The notes below the pieces were generated by a model, which ran no database searches, was not told the origin of the DNA, and was given only the letters and a program-made list of their open reading frames with translations. DNA of 64,000 nt from Eubacteriales bacterium (lineage in GTDB: Bacteria; Bacillota; Clostridia; Christensenellales; CAG-138), in assembly GCA_028694155.1 (NCBI GenBank), contig JAQUTY010000010.1, positions 1 to 64,000 of the forward strand. The letters run 5' to 3'. The position numbers were made by a program, and so were the translations under genes. Numbering within the stretch: position 1 is the first letter of the stretch; every line of letters begins with the position of its first letter. This document shows, piece after piece, positions 1-7,052 of this stretch.

Positions 1-38
1 TGTGCGTTCCTTCTGCCGTCCTGCTGCTTGCTTATCAT
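1..38 (-). CDS. Start of an unidentified gene cut by the left window edge
   Basis: An ATG at 36-38 on the minus strand opens a frame of 12 codons reading MISKQQDGRRNA before the window ends. It has an AGGGG ribosome binding site about nine bases upstream and an extended -10 promoter (TGGTATAAT) at 69-77. Both lie just beyond the rpmF terminator, so this looks like a new transcription unit. In many Firmicutes rpmF is followed by fapR or plsX, and the basic N-terminus would suit FapR. That is inference from gene order only, since too few residues are visible to identify the protein. Confidence 0.4.
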   Translation of the reverse strand, partial: MISKQQDGRRNA

Positions 39-68
39 GCTCTCGTCCCCTTATCTTTCCTCCTCTAC

Positions 69-77
69 ATTATACCA
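69..77 (-). promoter_or_regulatory. Extended -10 promoter for the left-edge gene
   Basis: The minus strand reads TGG-TATAAT (-10 hexamer at 69-74, TGn extension at 75-77), followed by AGGAGG and AGGGG purine tracts and an ATG at 38. No good -35 is visible because the rpmF terminator occupies that position. The TGn extension would compensate. Confidence 0.5.
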
Positions 78-86
78 CATTAACGC

Positions 87-115
87 AAAAAAGCCCAGTA
101 ATTCTGGACTTTTTT
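87..115 (-). terminator. Intrinsic terminator of rpmF
   Basis: On the minus strand AGTCCAG, a five-base loop and CTGGGCT form a 7-bp stem with one G-U wobble, followed by TTTTTT. On the plus strand the wobble becomes a C-A mismatch, which supports minus-strand use. It lies 66 bases after the rpmF stop codon. Confidence 0.85.
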
Positions 116-123
116 GACAGTCT

Positions 124-147
124 GAGACTTTCTTGTAAGAAAGTCTC
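124..147. repeat. Near-perfect 24-bp inverted repeat after rpmF
   Basis: GAGACTTTCT, a four-base TGTA loop and AGAAAGTCTC form a 10-bp perfect stem. No T-run follows on either strand, so it is not an intrinsic terminator by itself. It sits between the rpmF stop and the real terminator, and would form a second hairpin in the rpmF 3' untranslated region, possibly protecting the mRNA end. Confidence 0.55.
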
Positions 148-180
148 TCATCTTCTTGCTGAAATTACGGTGATCACGGA

Positions 181-381
181 TTAGGCGTTCTTGTTGTCCT
201 TTTTATCCATGTCGATGACCTGCTCGCCATCATAGTATCCGCACTTTAGACATACTGTGTGTGAAGCCTTCAGCTCGTGGCACTGCGGGCACTCTGAAAG
301 ATTCGGCGCCTCCAGCTTGAAGTTGTTCGCTCTGCGCGAATCTCTCCTCGCCTTCGAAGTTTTTCTTTTCGGTACTGCCAT
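181..381 (-). CDS. rpmF: 50S ribosomal protein L32
   Basis: This 66-residue protein has the L32 N-terminus MAVPKRKTSKARRDSRRA and a zinc-binding CxxC...CxxC pair (CPQC and CLKC) in the middle. L32 is a small protein of the large ribosomal subunit. An AAGGAGG ribosome binding site precedes the ATG by seven bases. It follows the DUF177 gene with only a few bases between them, which is the standard bacterial pairing. The C-terminal tail is rich in Lys, Asp and Asn and is probably disordered. Identification is secure. Confidence 0.97.
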   Translation of the reverse strand: MAVPKRKTSKARRDSRRANNFKLEAPNLSECPQCHELKASHTVCLKCGYYDGEQVIDMDKKDNKNA

Positions 382-383
382 GA

Positions 384-893
384 TTACACCTCCTTATATT
401 CGTTCTGTCGCTCCAGCAATACTGCAAACGCATTGTTTGGGGCAACGTTGCAACAGTCGCACTGTTCAAAATTACGGTTGACTCCACATGTGGGGCAAAG
501 CCCCTTGCAATCCTCCCTGCATATGCTCACCAACGGGAGCTGCAAAAACAGATTGTCCATGATTGCTTCGTTGAGTACAATGGCATCGCCTCCATAGCGG
601 TAGCTCTCCTCGTCCTCCTGTGCGGTCTGACGAATGAACCTCTCGGAAAAATTAAAGCTTAACTCCTCATCAAAAGGCTCATTGCATCTTGCACAGACGG
701 AATGAAGTGATACTTTCACATTTGCTGTGACCGTGAAAGCCTTGCCATTGAAAGTGTATTCCCCCTTGACTGTTGCAGGAGAAAGAAATTGCAGCTCTCG
801 TGTGCCATATTCCTGATCGGGCAGTTGTTCGTCCGCTTGGAAAGCAAACGTCTCGCCCACTCGCTTCAATGCCTCATTGATGTACAATTGCAT
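384..893 (-). CDS. DUF177 (YceD-like) ribosome-associated protein
   Basis: A 169-residue protein of the DUF177/YceD family, which is nearly always encoded just upstream of rpmF and is linked to large-subunit rRNA accumulation. The C-terminal half carries a CxxC (CARC) and a later Cys cluster (CREDCKGLCPTCG, then CDCC), typical of the Gram-positive form. I placed the start at the ATG at 893 because GAGG lies six bases ahead of it. The TTG twelve bases further upstream overlaps that ribosome binding site. Cotranscription with rpmF is very likely. Confidence 0.88.
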   Translation of the reverse strand: MQLYINEALKRVGETFAFQADEQLPDQEYGTRELQFLSPATVKGEYTFNGKAFTVTANVKVSLHSVCARCNEPFDEELSFNFSERFIRQTAQEDEESYRYGGDAIVLNEAIMDNLFLQLPLVSICREDCKGLCPTCGVNRNFEQCDCCNVAPNNAFAVLLERQNEYKEV

Positions 894-924
894 ATTACAC
901 CTCAAAAATCAACCATCAGTTATT

Positions 925-2781
925 TTACCGATTCCTGCGCCTTTTGTCAATAGGTTTTTGCCTCGTATTTGACTCTCTTTTTGGCGGAACAAGCGCATTT
1001 TTATCGTAGCCTATCAAATCATCACGATTACAGAGCTTCAACGCCTTTCGAACAAGATCGAAATTCTGTGGCAGATAATACTGCATCAGCGCACGCTGCA
1101 TCTGTTTGTCCTGCTCGGTAAACGGAACGTATATCCTCTCGCCCGTCCTTGGATCCATGCCTGTGTAATACATGCAGGTGGACATTGTGCCGGGAGTTGG
1201 GTAGAAATCCTGAACCTGCTGCGGTCGCATATCGTGCTCTTTTAGAAAGATTGTAAGCTGGACAGCGTCCTCAAGCCTGCATCCGGGATGTGAGCTCATC
1301 AGATAAGGAACGGTATACTGCCTGATTCCTTGGTTCTTGTTGAGCTGCGTGTAACGCTGCATGAAGCGTTCGTACATCTCGTGCGGCGGCTTGTTCATGT
1401 AATAGAGTACATTATCCGATACATGCTCAGGAGCAATCTTGAGTTGTCCGCTGATATGGTCGGCAATCAGTGTTCTTAAAAACTCGTCCGAGCGATCATA
1501 CATCACATAATCATACCTAACGCCCGAACGCACGAATACCTTTTTTACCCTTGGAATCTCCTTGAGCTCGTTGAGCAGTTGAATGTAGTCCTCGTGCGAC
1601 ACCTCTAGGTTCTTGCACTTATTATAGCCAATACATTGCTTGTCCTTGCACGTTCCAAGAGTTTTCTGTTTTTTGCAGGCAGGCTGTCTGAAATTTGCCG
1701 TTGGGCCGCCTACATCGCTGATATAGCCCTTGAATCTCTTGCTTTGCGTCATGTGGGTCGCTTCCCTGATAATCGAGTCGTGGCTCCTCGCCTGAATAAC
1801 TCTCCCTTGATGGAAGGTAAGCGCACAGAAGTTGCAGCCGCCAAAGCAGCCTCTTGCAGAGGTAATTGAGAACTCCACCTCGTCCAAAGCAGGAATATGT
1901 CCCGTGTACGAGGGGTGAGGTGTGCGTGAAAATGGCAATGCATATACAGCATCCATCTCCCTTGTGCTCAAAGGCAGCGCAGGTGGATTGGCAACAAGAT
2001 AGCCCTTCTCGTGTTGCTGCACAAGCCGCTTGCCTCTAATTGCGTCCTGTTCGGCAAACTGCATCATAAACGCCTTTGAATAGGTCGCCTTATCCCTTGC
2101 AACGTCCATGTATGAAGGAAGCAGCTCATACTCAAGACCCTCCAAAAGCTGTGTTGTGCGATAGCAGCTCCCACGAATATCCGTTATTTCCGAAATGGGC
2201 CTGCCTGCATCTAAAGCATCGGCAAGCTCCACTATCGAGCGTTCGCCCATGCCATACAGCAGCAAATCGGCGCAGGCATCATACAGTATCGAGTGTCTGA
2301 CCTTATTGTCCCAATAATCATAATGGGCAAAGCGTCTCAGGCTCGCTTCTATTCCGCCGATTACCACAGGCACTCCCGAATATGCCTCCTTGCAACGGTT
2401 AGCATAGACGATTACCGCACGGTCAGGTCGCTTCCCTGCCTTTCCGCCCTCGGTGTAGGCATCTTCGGAACGCTTGCGCTTTGACGCTGTATAATGGTTC
2501 ACCATCGAATCAATGTTGCCCGAGGACACCAAAAAAGCCAGTCTTGGCTTGCCCAGTCGTCTAAATTCGTCAACATTGTGCCAGTCGGGTTGTGCGATAA
2601 TGCCAACGCTGTATCCGTTCTTTTGAAGCACTCTTGCAATGATAGCAGTGCCGAAGCTGGGGTGGTCAACGTATGCATCGCCACTTATATAAACAAAATC
2701 AAGCCCTTCAAATTGGAGGGCTTTACATTCTTCCATGCTCATCGGCGGCATACTTACTATTGGTTTTCCAGATGTTTTCAT
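925..2781 (-). CDS. YgiQ-family radical SAM protein
   Basis: A protein of about 618 residues with the N-terminal UPF0313/YgiQ region and a radical SAM core. The cluster motif CFGGCNFC (CxxxCxxC) sits near the middle and should bind a [4Fe-4S] cluster and S-adenosylmethionine. Further Cys residues follow (KKQKTLGTCKDKQC), and the C-terminus is basic and Arg-rich. The substrate of this family is not established. I prefer the ATG at 2781, which starts MKTSGKPIVSMPPMS. The reading frame stays open 38 codons further upstream, but that stretch runs into the preceding gene and looks like chance. GAGGAG at the end of the upstream gene suggests translational coupling. Confidence 0.85.
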   Translation of the reverse strand: MKTSGKPIVSMPPMSMEECKALQFEGLDFVYISGDAYVDHPSFGTAIIARVLQKNGYSVGIIAQPDWHNVDEFRRLGKPRLAFLVSSGNIDSMVNHYTASKRKRSEDAYTEGGKAGKRPDRAVIVYANRCKEAYSGVPVVIGGIEASLRRFAHYDYWDNKVRHSILYDACADLLLYGMGERSIVELADALDAGRPISEITDIRGSCYRTTQLLEGLEYELLPSYMDVARDKATYSKAFMMQFAEQDAIRGKRLVQQHEKGYLVANPPALPLSTREMDAVYALPFSRTPHPSYTGHIPALDEVEFSITSARGCFGGCNFCALTFHQGRVIQARSHDSIIREATHMTQSKRFKGYISDVGGPTANFRQPACKKQKTLGTCKDKQCIGYNKCKNLEVSHEDYIQLLNELKEIPRVKKVFVRSGVRYDYVMYDRSDEFLRTLIADHISGQLKIAPEHVSDNVLYYMNKPPHEMYERFMQRYTQLNKNQGIRQYTVPYLMSSHPGCRLEDAVQLTIFLKEHDMRPQQVQDFYPTPGTMSTCMYYTGMDPRTGERIYVPFTEQDKQMQRALMQYYLPQNFDLVRKALKLCNRDDLIGYDKNALVPPKRESNTRQKPIDKRRRNR

Positions 2782-2794
2782 AATAGTATTCCCG

Positions 2795-3040
2795 TTATAT
2801 CTCCTCGGGAGCCATAGGCTCAACCACAGAGTCGCTTTGCGCCCCGTCCATAGGCTTTCGCCCAACGGCAGCAAGCTCGTTGACAAGATAATCAATGGTC
2901 GATGTCATCTCTTTGCGTTCAGCCTGCATCTGCAAAATGACCTCGATAATCTGATCGAGAAAGCTGTCTACACTTTCCGGGTCGTAGCCCCAAATGACAG
3001 ACTTAAAATCCTTGTTGGCGATTTCTTCGACACGAATCAT
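2795..3040 (-). CDS. Short DivIVA-domain protein
   Basis: This 81-residue protein matches the N-terminal membrane-binding domain of DivIVA/GpsB. It opens MIRVEEIANKDFKSVIWGYDPESVDSFLDQI, close to the family pattern of a GYD-x-x-x-VDxFLD turn followed by a coiled coil. DivIVA proteins mark cell poles or septa. It lies directly after sepF, the usual neighbourhood for divIVA in Firmicutes. It is much shorter than normal DivIVA (often 150 residues or more) and has no long C-terminal coiled coil. I see no frameshift that would restore one, because the next gene starts at once. Confidence 0.75.
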   Translation of the reverse strand: MIRVEEIANKDFKSVIWGYDPESVDSFLDQIIEVILQMQAERKEMTSTIDYLVNELAAVGRKPMDGAQSDSVVEPMAPEEI

Positions 3041-3042
3041 CG

Positions 3043-3474
3043 TTACATATTTTCGTATTCATCCTCACCGTTGCCCACAACATCATAATTGTTGGGTGCT
3101 ACGACGAAAATGCCACGGGAAATTTTGCATATCGTTCCATTGAGTGCATAAACTGCGCCCGAAATGAAGTCCAAGATGCGCTGTGCGCTGGATACCTCAA
3201 GCTCCTCCATGTTGACAATGACGGGTTTTCTGGACTTGAGATTGTCGATAATATTCTGCGCATCCTCGTAGCTTACGGGATGATAAACGATCATCTTCAT
3301 TGCTGCAACGTTGGGCATAGGCACGGTATCCCCTCCACCCTGCAAGCGAGGCTCCTTTTTCTTTGTTCGGTGTGCCGCAGGCTGCTCGGCGGCTTCGTTA
3401 AAAAGGTCGTCCTCCTTGTTGTCGTCCGCCTCTTCAATGCCGATAAAATCCAAAAACTTGTTGTATATACCCAT
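3043..3474 (-). CDS. sepF: Cell division protein SepF
   Basis: A 143-residue SepF. It has an N-terminal amphipathic membrane anchor (MGIYNKFLDFIG), an acidic variable linker, and the conserved SepF core with the region ending RILDFISGAVYALNG and the terminal strand KISRGIFVVAPNNYD. SepF polymerises, binds the FtsZ tail and anchors the Z-ring to the membrane. It sits in the classic yggS-sepF-divIVA order, with two bases between its stop and the next start. The position supports a role in division-septum assembly. Confidence 0.95.
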   Translation of the reverse strand: MGIYNKFLDFIGIEEADDNKEDDLFNEAAEQPAAHRTKKKEPRLQGGGDTVPMPNVAAMKMIVYHPVSYEDAQNIIDNLKSRKPVIVNMEELEVSSAQRILDFISGAVYALNGTICKISRGIFVVAPNNYDVVGNGEDEYENM

Positions 3475-3495
3475 ATTTCTTCCCTCCTGAACGGG

Positions 3496-4182
3496 TTAAT
3501 TATTTCTGCTTCCAAATATCGCCGTGCCAACTCGAACCATGGTCGCACCTTCCTCGATGGCAATGGGATAATCGTGGCTCATGCCCATGGACAGCTCCCT
3601 AAGCGGCAGGCTGGGATGCCTATTTGCCATCTGGGTTAGCAGCTCTCGCATTCTGCCAAAATAGGGTCTGACCTTATCAGCATCAACTGCGGGCGGAACG
3701 CACATCAGTCCTTTGACAATCAGCGCATCTTTCCCTTCAAGTTCGGTTAGCAAACCGTCCAACTCGTTGATTTCCACCCCACCCTTTTGAGGCTCGTCAC
3801 CGATATTGACCTGAATGAGAATATCCTGCCTCACGCCATGCCTGCCACAATAGCTATTCAGTGCGTCCACAAGCTCAATCCTATCTACCGACTGTATCAT
3901 GTCGGCATTTCCACAAATGTATTTTATCTTATTGCTTTGCAATTGTCCAATGAAATGAGTGACACAATCGCTCTGTTTATAGAAATTTAACTTTTGTGTC
4001 AACTCTTGAGCGCGATTCTCCCCGACTTGTCTCAATCCGCAGTCCAATGCCTCCTTAATTCTTTGCTCATCGACAAACTTGCACACGGCAATCAAGGTCA
4101 CGTCCTCTCTCCTTCTGCCCGAACGACTGACCGCATCAGCAATATTTCTTTCTACTGCCGCTATATTATCTTTAATGCTCAT
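3496..4182 (-). CDS. YggS/PROSC-type pyridoxal phosphate homeostasis protein
   Basis: A 228-residue alanine-racemase-fold protein that binds PLP without known enzymatic activity and buffers vitamin B6. Diagnostic segments are VTLIAVCKFVDEQRIKEALD, which carries the PLP lysine (a Lys in AVCK), then GENRAQEL, HFIGQLQSNK and the C-terminal LSMGMSHDYPIAIEEGATMVRVGTAIFG. The length fits the family. It lies between an HlyD-like gene and sepF, as ylmE does in Bacillus. AGGTGA precedes the ATG. Confidence 0.93.
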   Translation of the reverse strand: MSIKDNIAAVERNIADAVSRSGRRREDVTLIAVCKFVDEQRIKEALDCGLRQVGENRAQELTQKLNFYKQSDCVTHFIGQLQSNKIKYICGNADMIQSVDRIELVDALNSYCGRHGVRQDILIQVNIGDEPQKGGVEINELDGLLTELEGKDALIVKGLMCVPPAVDADKVRPYFGRMRELLTQMANRHPSLPLRELSMGMSHDYPIAIEEGATMVRVGTAIFGSRNN

Positions 4183-4190
4183 CGTCTCAC

Positions 4191-5366
4191 CTACGGTATC
4201 TGGTAGCGCAGTCCCGACTTTAGGGTGATGCTCTGATCCTGTGCCACCACAATAGCTCTGTTTTCATCACTGACTAGGATATACACCGGAACGTCAATGT
4301 ACCCGCCGCCCTGCTGCTTTACCATCAGCGATGGCACTCCATCGGTATATATCAAGCCTTCCAGTGCGACCGAAACGCCCTGTGCGCTTCTCACTATCAC
4401 AAACTCTCCCGATCGAGTGTTCAACACAGGTGCAACGTCCGCATTGATCTCAAGCACATAGGTTATCTTTGTGGTAAATATCCTCATGGATTTGCAATAG
4501 GCTGAATATGTCGTCTCTCCGCCCTTCTGCATTATCGAATAGGTCTGTCCCTGAATGAGTCTCTGCGGAGAATCAATGTCAACATTGAAGGCAACATACC
4601 AGATGTTCGCCGCCGTAATGCGATACAGCGAGCTTGCCGCCGGCACCGCCAAGCCGTTTGACGAAAGTAGGTCGGTTATCTGTGTGGTGTTAAGTTGATT
4701 TGGGTCCAACGCTCCCTCATATCCGTCAAGATTAAAGCTGATGTATCCCTCGCTGCTCTCATTGATGATTGTACTTCTTGTTGTAAATGAGGACTGCAAG
4801 CTGTTAAGCTCGCTTATGCTGTTATTAAGCGCATCATCGGGTGTAACAAGTCGTGCCATAACGGTCATGCGTTGCTCCATCAGCTCGTTTAACTGATCGT
4901 ATTGGTCAATAAAATCCGCCTGCCGCTCACCTGTGGATATTTCCGAAAGCTGCGAGATAACGCCATCAATCTGAGCATTGAGCGAAGTAAGCTCGGCAGG
5001 CAGTCCGTTCTCACCGCCCTGAAGTCTCAAAAGTGAGAGCTGCTGGGTATATATTTGCTGCTGCTTATCAATTATGGCACCAAGATGCTGATCGTAACCA
5101 CGGGCAAAGGCGGTTGCTATGGGCTGGTTGCTGTTGACATAATCCCCATCGCTGACAAGGAAATGCAGGTTATATACGTCCGAATTACGTTGAACGACTG
5201 TCTCGTTGCGAATGATAATCGCCGAGACTTGCATCTGCTCCTCCATTGCGGCGTCCTTCATTCTGCCCGAATTAGGATTCATCAGAAAGTATATCCCAAC
5301 CCCAAGCCCGACAAGAACTAATAATATCAGGACGAGTCTGCCCCTCTTTTTTGCCTTACTCGACAT
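4191..5366 (-). CDS. HlyD-like single-pass membrane protein
   Basis: A 391-residue protein with a basic start and one N-terminal transmembrane helix (residues about 10-28, LVLILLVLVGLGVGIYFLM). An extracellular region follows that resembles HlyD/efflux adaptor proteins: a biotinyl-lipoyl-like segment around VYNLHFLVSDGDYVNSNQPIA, a helical region rich in Gln and Leu, and beta-rich C-terminal domains. Such genes often precede yggS-sepF in Clostridia, where their function is unknown. No ABC transporter partner is nearby, so an export role is not supported here. The start overlaps the end of the dUTPase gene by 11 bases, with GAGGTGAGCA just upstream. Confidence 0.7.
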   Translation of the reverse strand: MSSKAKKRGRLVLILLVLVGLGVGIYFLMNPNSGRMKDAAMEEQMQVSAIIIRNETVVQRNSDVYNLHFLVSDGDYVNSNQPIATAFARGYDQHLGAIIDKQQQIYTQQLSLLRLQGGENGLPAELTSLNAQIDGVISQLSEISTGERQADFIDQYDQLNELMEQRMTVMARLVTPDDALNNSISELNSLQSSFTTRSTIINESSEGYISFNLDGYEGALDPNQLNTTQITDLLSSNGLAVPAASSLYRITAANIWYVAFNVDIDSPQRLIQGQTYSIMQKGGETTYSAYCKSMRIFTTKITYVLEINADVAPVLNTRSGEFVIVRSAQGVSVALEGLIYTDGVPSLMVKQQGGGYIDVPVYILVSDENRAIVVAQDQSITLKSGLRYQIP

Positions 5367-5721
5367 TGCTCACCTCATAGCCACTCTTTTTCGATTTTCC
5401 CATCTGGCGATCGAAGTTTTCCTGATTCTTTGCAACGTATACATCGTACAAATCGTCCGCACTCATTCCACTCCGAATACACATGCTGACAAAAAAGTGC
5501 AGCACATCGCAAAGCTCCTCGTTAATGGCTGCACGGTCGAGGGGCTTTGGATTCTTCCACCATTTATAGTTGAGTTCGTTCAATAGCTCCGTAAGCTCGT
5601 CCATGGTTGCAAGAATATCCTTCTGCATCCATACCTCATACGGATAATCTAGGTTTCTTTTTTGTTGAATGTCGTCATCGAGCGACTTCTGCATCGCAAA
5701 GATGCTCTCCAGCTTGTCCAT
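5356..5721 (-). CDS. Dimeric dUTPase-like all-alpha NTP pyrophosphatase
   Basis: A 121-residue all-alpha protein with the paired acidic motifs of the MazG/dUTPase superfamily (ExxE in DELTELLNE and ExxD in EELCDVLHF). The intervening LNYKWWKNPKP resembles the dimeric dUTPase (PF08761) signature. It would hydrolyse dUTP or a related nucleotide using two magnesium ions. I take the ATG at 5721 (MDKLESIF) because GGTGGG lies six bases upstream. This gives a 47-base overlap with the preceding peptidase gene, so the two are probably translationally coupled. A MazG-like housekeeping role is the main alternative. Confidence 0.75.
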   Translation of the reverse strand: MDKLESIFAMQKSLDDDIQQKRNLDYPYEVWMQKDILATMDELTELLNELNYKWWKNPKPLDRAAINEELCDVLHFFVSMCIRSGMSADDLYDVYVAKNQENFDRQMGKSKKSGYEVSNVE

Positions 5722-6994
5722 GCTTTTCCCACCATTTCTCAAGCTCCTTTTGCATGTCCTCGCATTGATTATCCACTCTGCCCACGATTGCAGCGGCGAA
5801 CCTTGCCGACGAAAACAGCATAGGAATGATTTTTTCTACATCTTCTATTGTAACACATTCTATGCCCGAAATGGTAGCCTCTTGTGAATATTCTTTATTT
5901 TGCAGCAGCAGGCTCTTGCCTATTGCGTTCATGTGAGCTGATGTGGACTCCATTCCCAGGATAAAGCTGCCCTTTAGCTGCTGCTTGCAGCGCAAAAACT
6001 CCTCCTCATCAAGACCACTATCAATTATGCTGTCCAGCTCTTTTAGCATGAGCTTCAACACCTCTGATGCCTGCTTCTCTCCGCAGCCTGCATACACGGA
6101 CAGCGCACCCACGCTTCTGTATGAGGTAGGATAGGTGTAAACCGAATAGGCAAGCCCATACTCCTCACGAATGGTCTGAAACAGTCTGGAGCTCATGCTT
6201 CCGCCAAGAGCATTCGACAGCACCGCCAAAGCATAGTATTCCTTTGTGCCCAACGAGAATCCGGGGAAGGTTAGGCAGATGTGAACCTGCTCAATGTCCT
6301 TTTTGACGAACTTGCAGCGGAACCCATCGGAATGTATGTGCTCCATTGCCTCGTGATACTCGCCTCGCTGTTCAATGGAGAAATATTTCTCAAGCAGCTC
6401 TACCAGCTTATCTCTATCAAAACTGCCTGCACAGGCGATAACCATGTTTTCCGCCGAATAGTGCAGCTTCATGTAATCAAAAAAGTCCTGACGGCAAAAT
6501 GAGCTTACCGTGTCAATCGTTCCCAATATCGGGCGTTCGAGCGTTGTTCCCTCGAAAAATTTAGACAGCGCCGTATCGAAGGCAACGTCCTCAGGATTAT
6601 CCTCGGTCATATAAATCTCATCGCAGATAACGCCTTTCTCACGCTCAATCTGCTCAGGTTCAAACGTGCTGCGCAACATGATGTCCGAAAGCATATCCAC
6701 CGCAAGCTCAATGTCCTCATCCAGTACCTTGGCATAAAAGCAGGTGCATTCCTTTGCCGTAAAGGCATTCATGTTTCCGCCCACCGCATCCATCTGGGCA
6801 GCTATCATTTTGGCGTCCCTTGTCGTAGTTCCCTTAAAGAGCATGTGCTCCAAAAAATGCGAAATGCCCGATGTCTTCTCGTCCTCATATTCCGAGCCGG
6901 CGTTGACCCATACACCCACCGATACAGAACGGACATTATCCATCTTCTCCATGACCACACGAGTTCCGTTTGACAGTATAATGGTTTCTACCAT
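5675..6994 (-). CDS. M16 family zinc metallopeptidase (YmxG/MlpA-like)
   Basis: A 439-residue insulinase-type protease. The inverted zinc motif HFLEH is at residues 46-50, inside the usual context SGISHFLEHMLFKGT. A distal Glu is expected in the helix starting EREKGVICDEI. The two-domain arrangement and length match the bacterial mitochondrial-processing-peptidase-like proteins found next to pnp in Firmicutes. The start has an AAGGAGG site five bases upstream, directly abutting the T-run of the pnp terminator. Expression may therefore depend on read-through or a weak internal promoter. Confidence 0.92.
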   Translation of the reverse strand: MVETIILSNGTRVVMEKMDNVRSVSVGVWVNAGSEYEDEKTSGISHFLEHMLFKGTTTRDAKMIAAQMDAVGGNMNAFTAKECTCFYAKVLDEDIELAVDMLSDIMLRSTFEPEQIEREKGVICDEIYMTEDNPEDVAFDTALSKFFEGTTLERPILGTIDTVSSFCRQDFFDYMKLHYSAENMVIACAGSFDRDKLVELLEKYFSIEQRGEYHEAMEHIHSDGFRCKFVKKDIEQVHICLTFPGFSLGTKEYYALAVLSNALGGSMSSRLFQTIREEYGLAYSVYTYPTSYRSVGALSVYAGCGEKQASEVLKLMLKELDSIIDSGLDEEEFLRCKQQLKGSFILGMESTSAHMNAIGKSLLLQNKEYSQEATISGIECVTIEDVEKIIPMLFSSARFAAAIVGRVDNQCEDMQKELEKWWEKHGQAGEHLCDAEVAR

Positions 6995-7005
6995 TGTTCC
7001 TCCTT

Positions 7006-7039
7006 AAAAAAAGAGGGCGTGACAATCGTCGCGCCCCTC
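7006..7039 (-). terminator. Intrinsic terminator of pnp, abutting the next RBS
   Basis: The minus strand reads GAGGGGCG, a loop and CGCCCTC followed by TTTTTTT, giving a GC-rich stem with one bulged G. The AAGGAGG of the M16 peptidase gene begins directly after the T-run. The hairpin could set the level of transcription passing from pnp into the peptidase operon. Confidence 0.8.
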
Positions 7040-7052
7040 CGTATTTATTGCC

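Noticed and set aside
2..184. 60-codon plus-strand frame at the left edge
   Set aside because: It runs across the rpmF terminator and hairpin, has no homology I can see and opens with a chance ATG on the opposite strand from all neighbouring genes.
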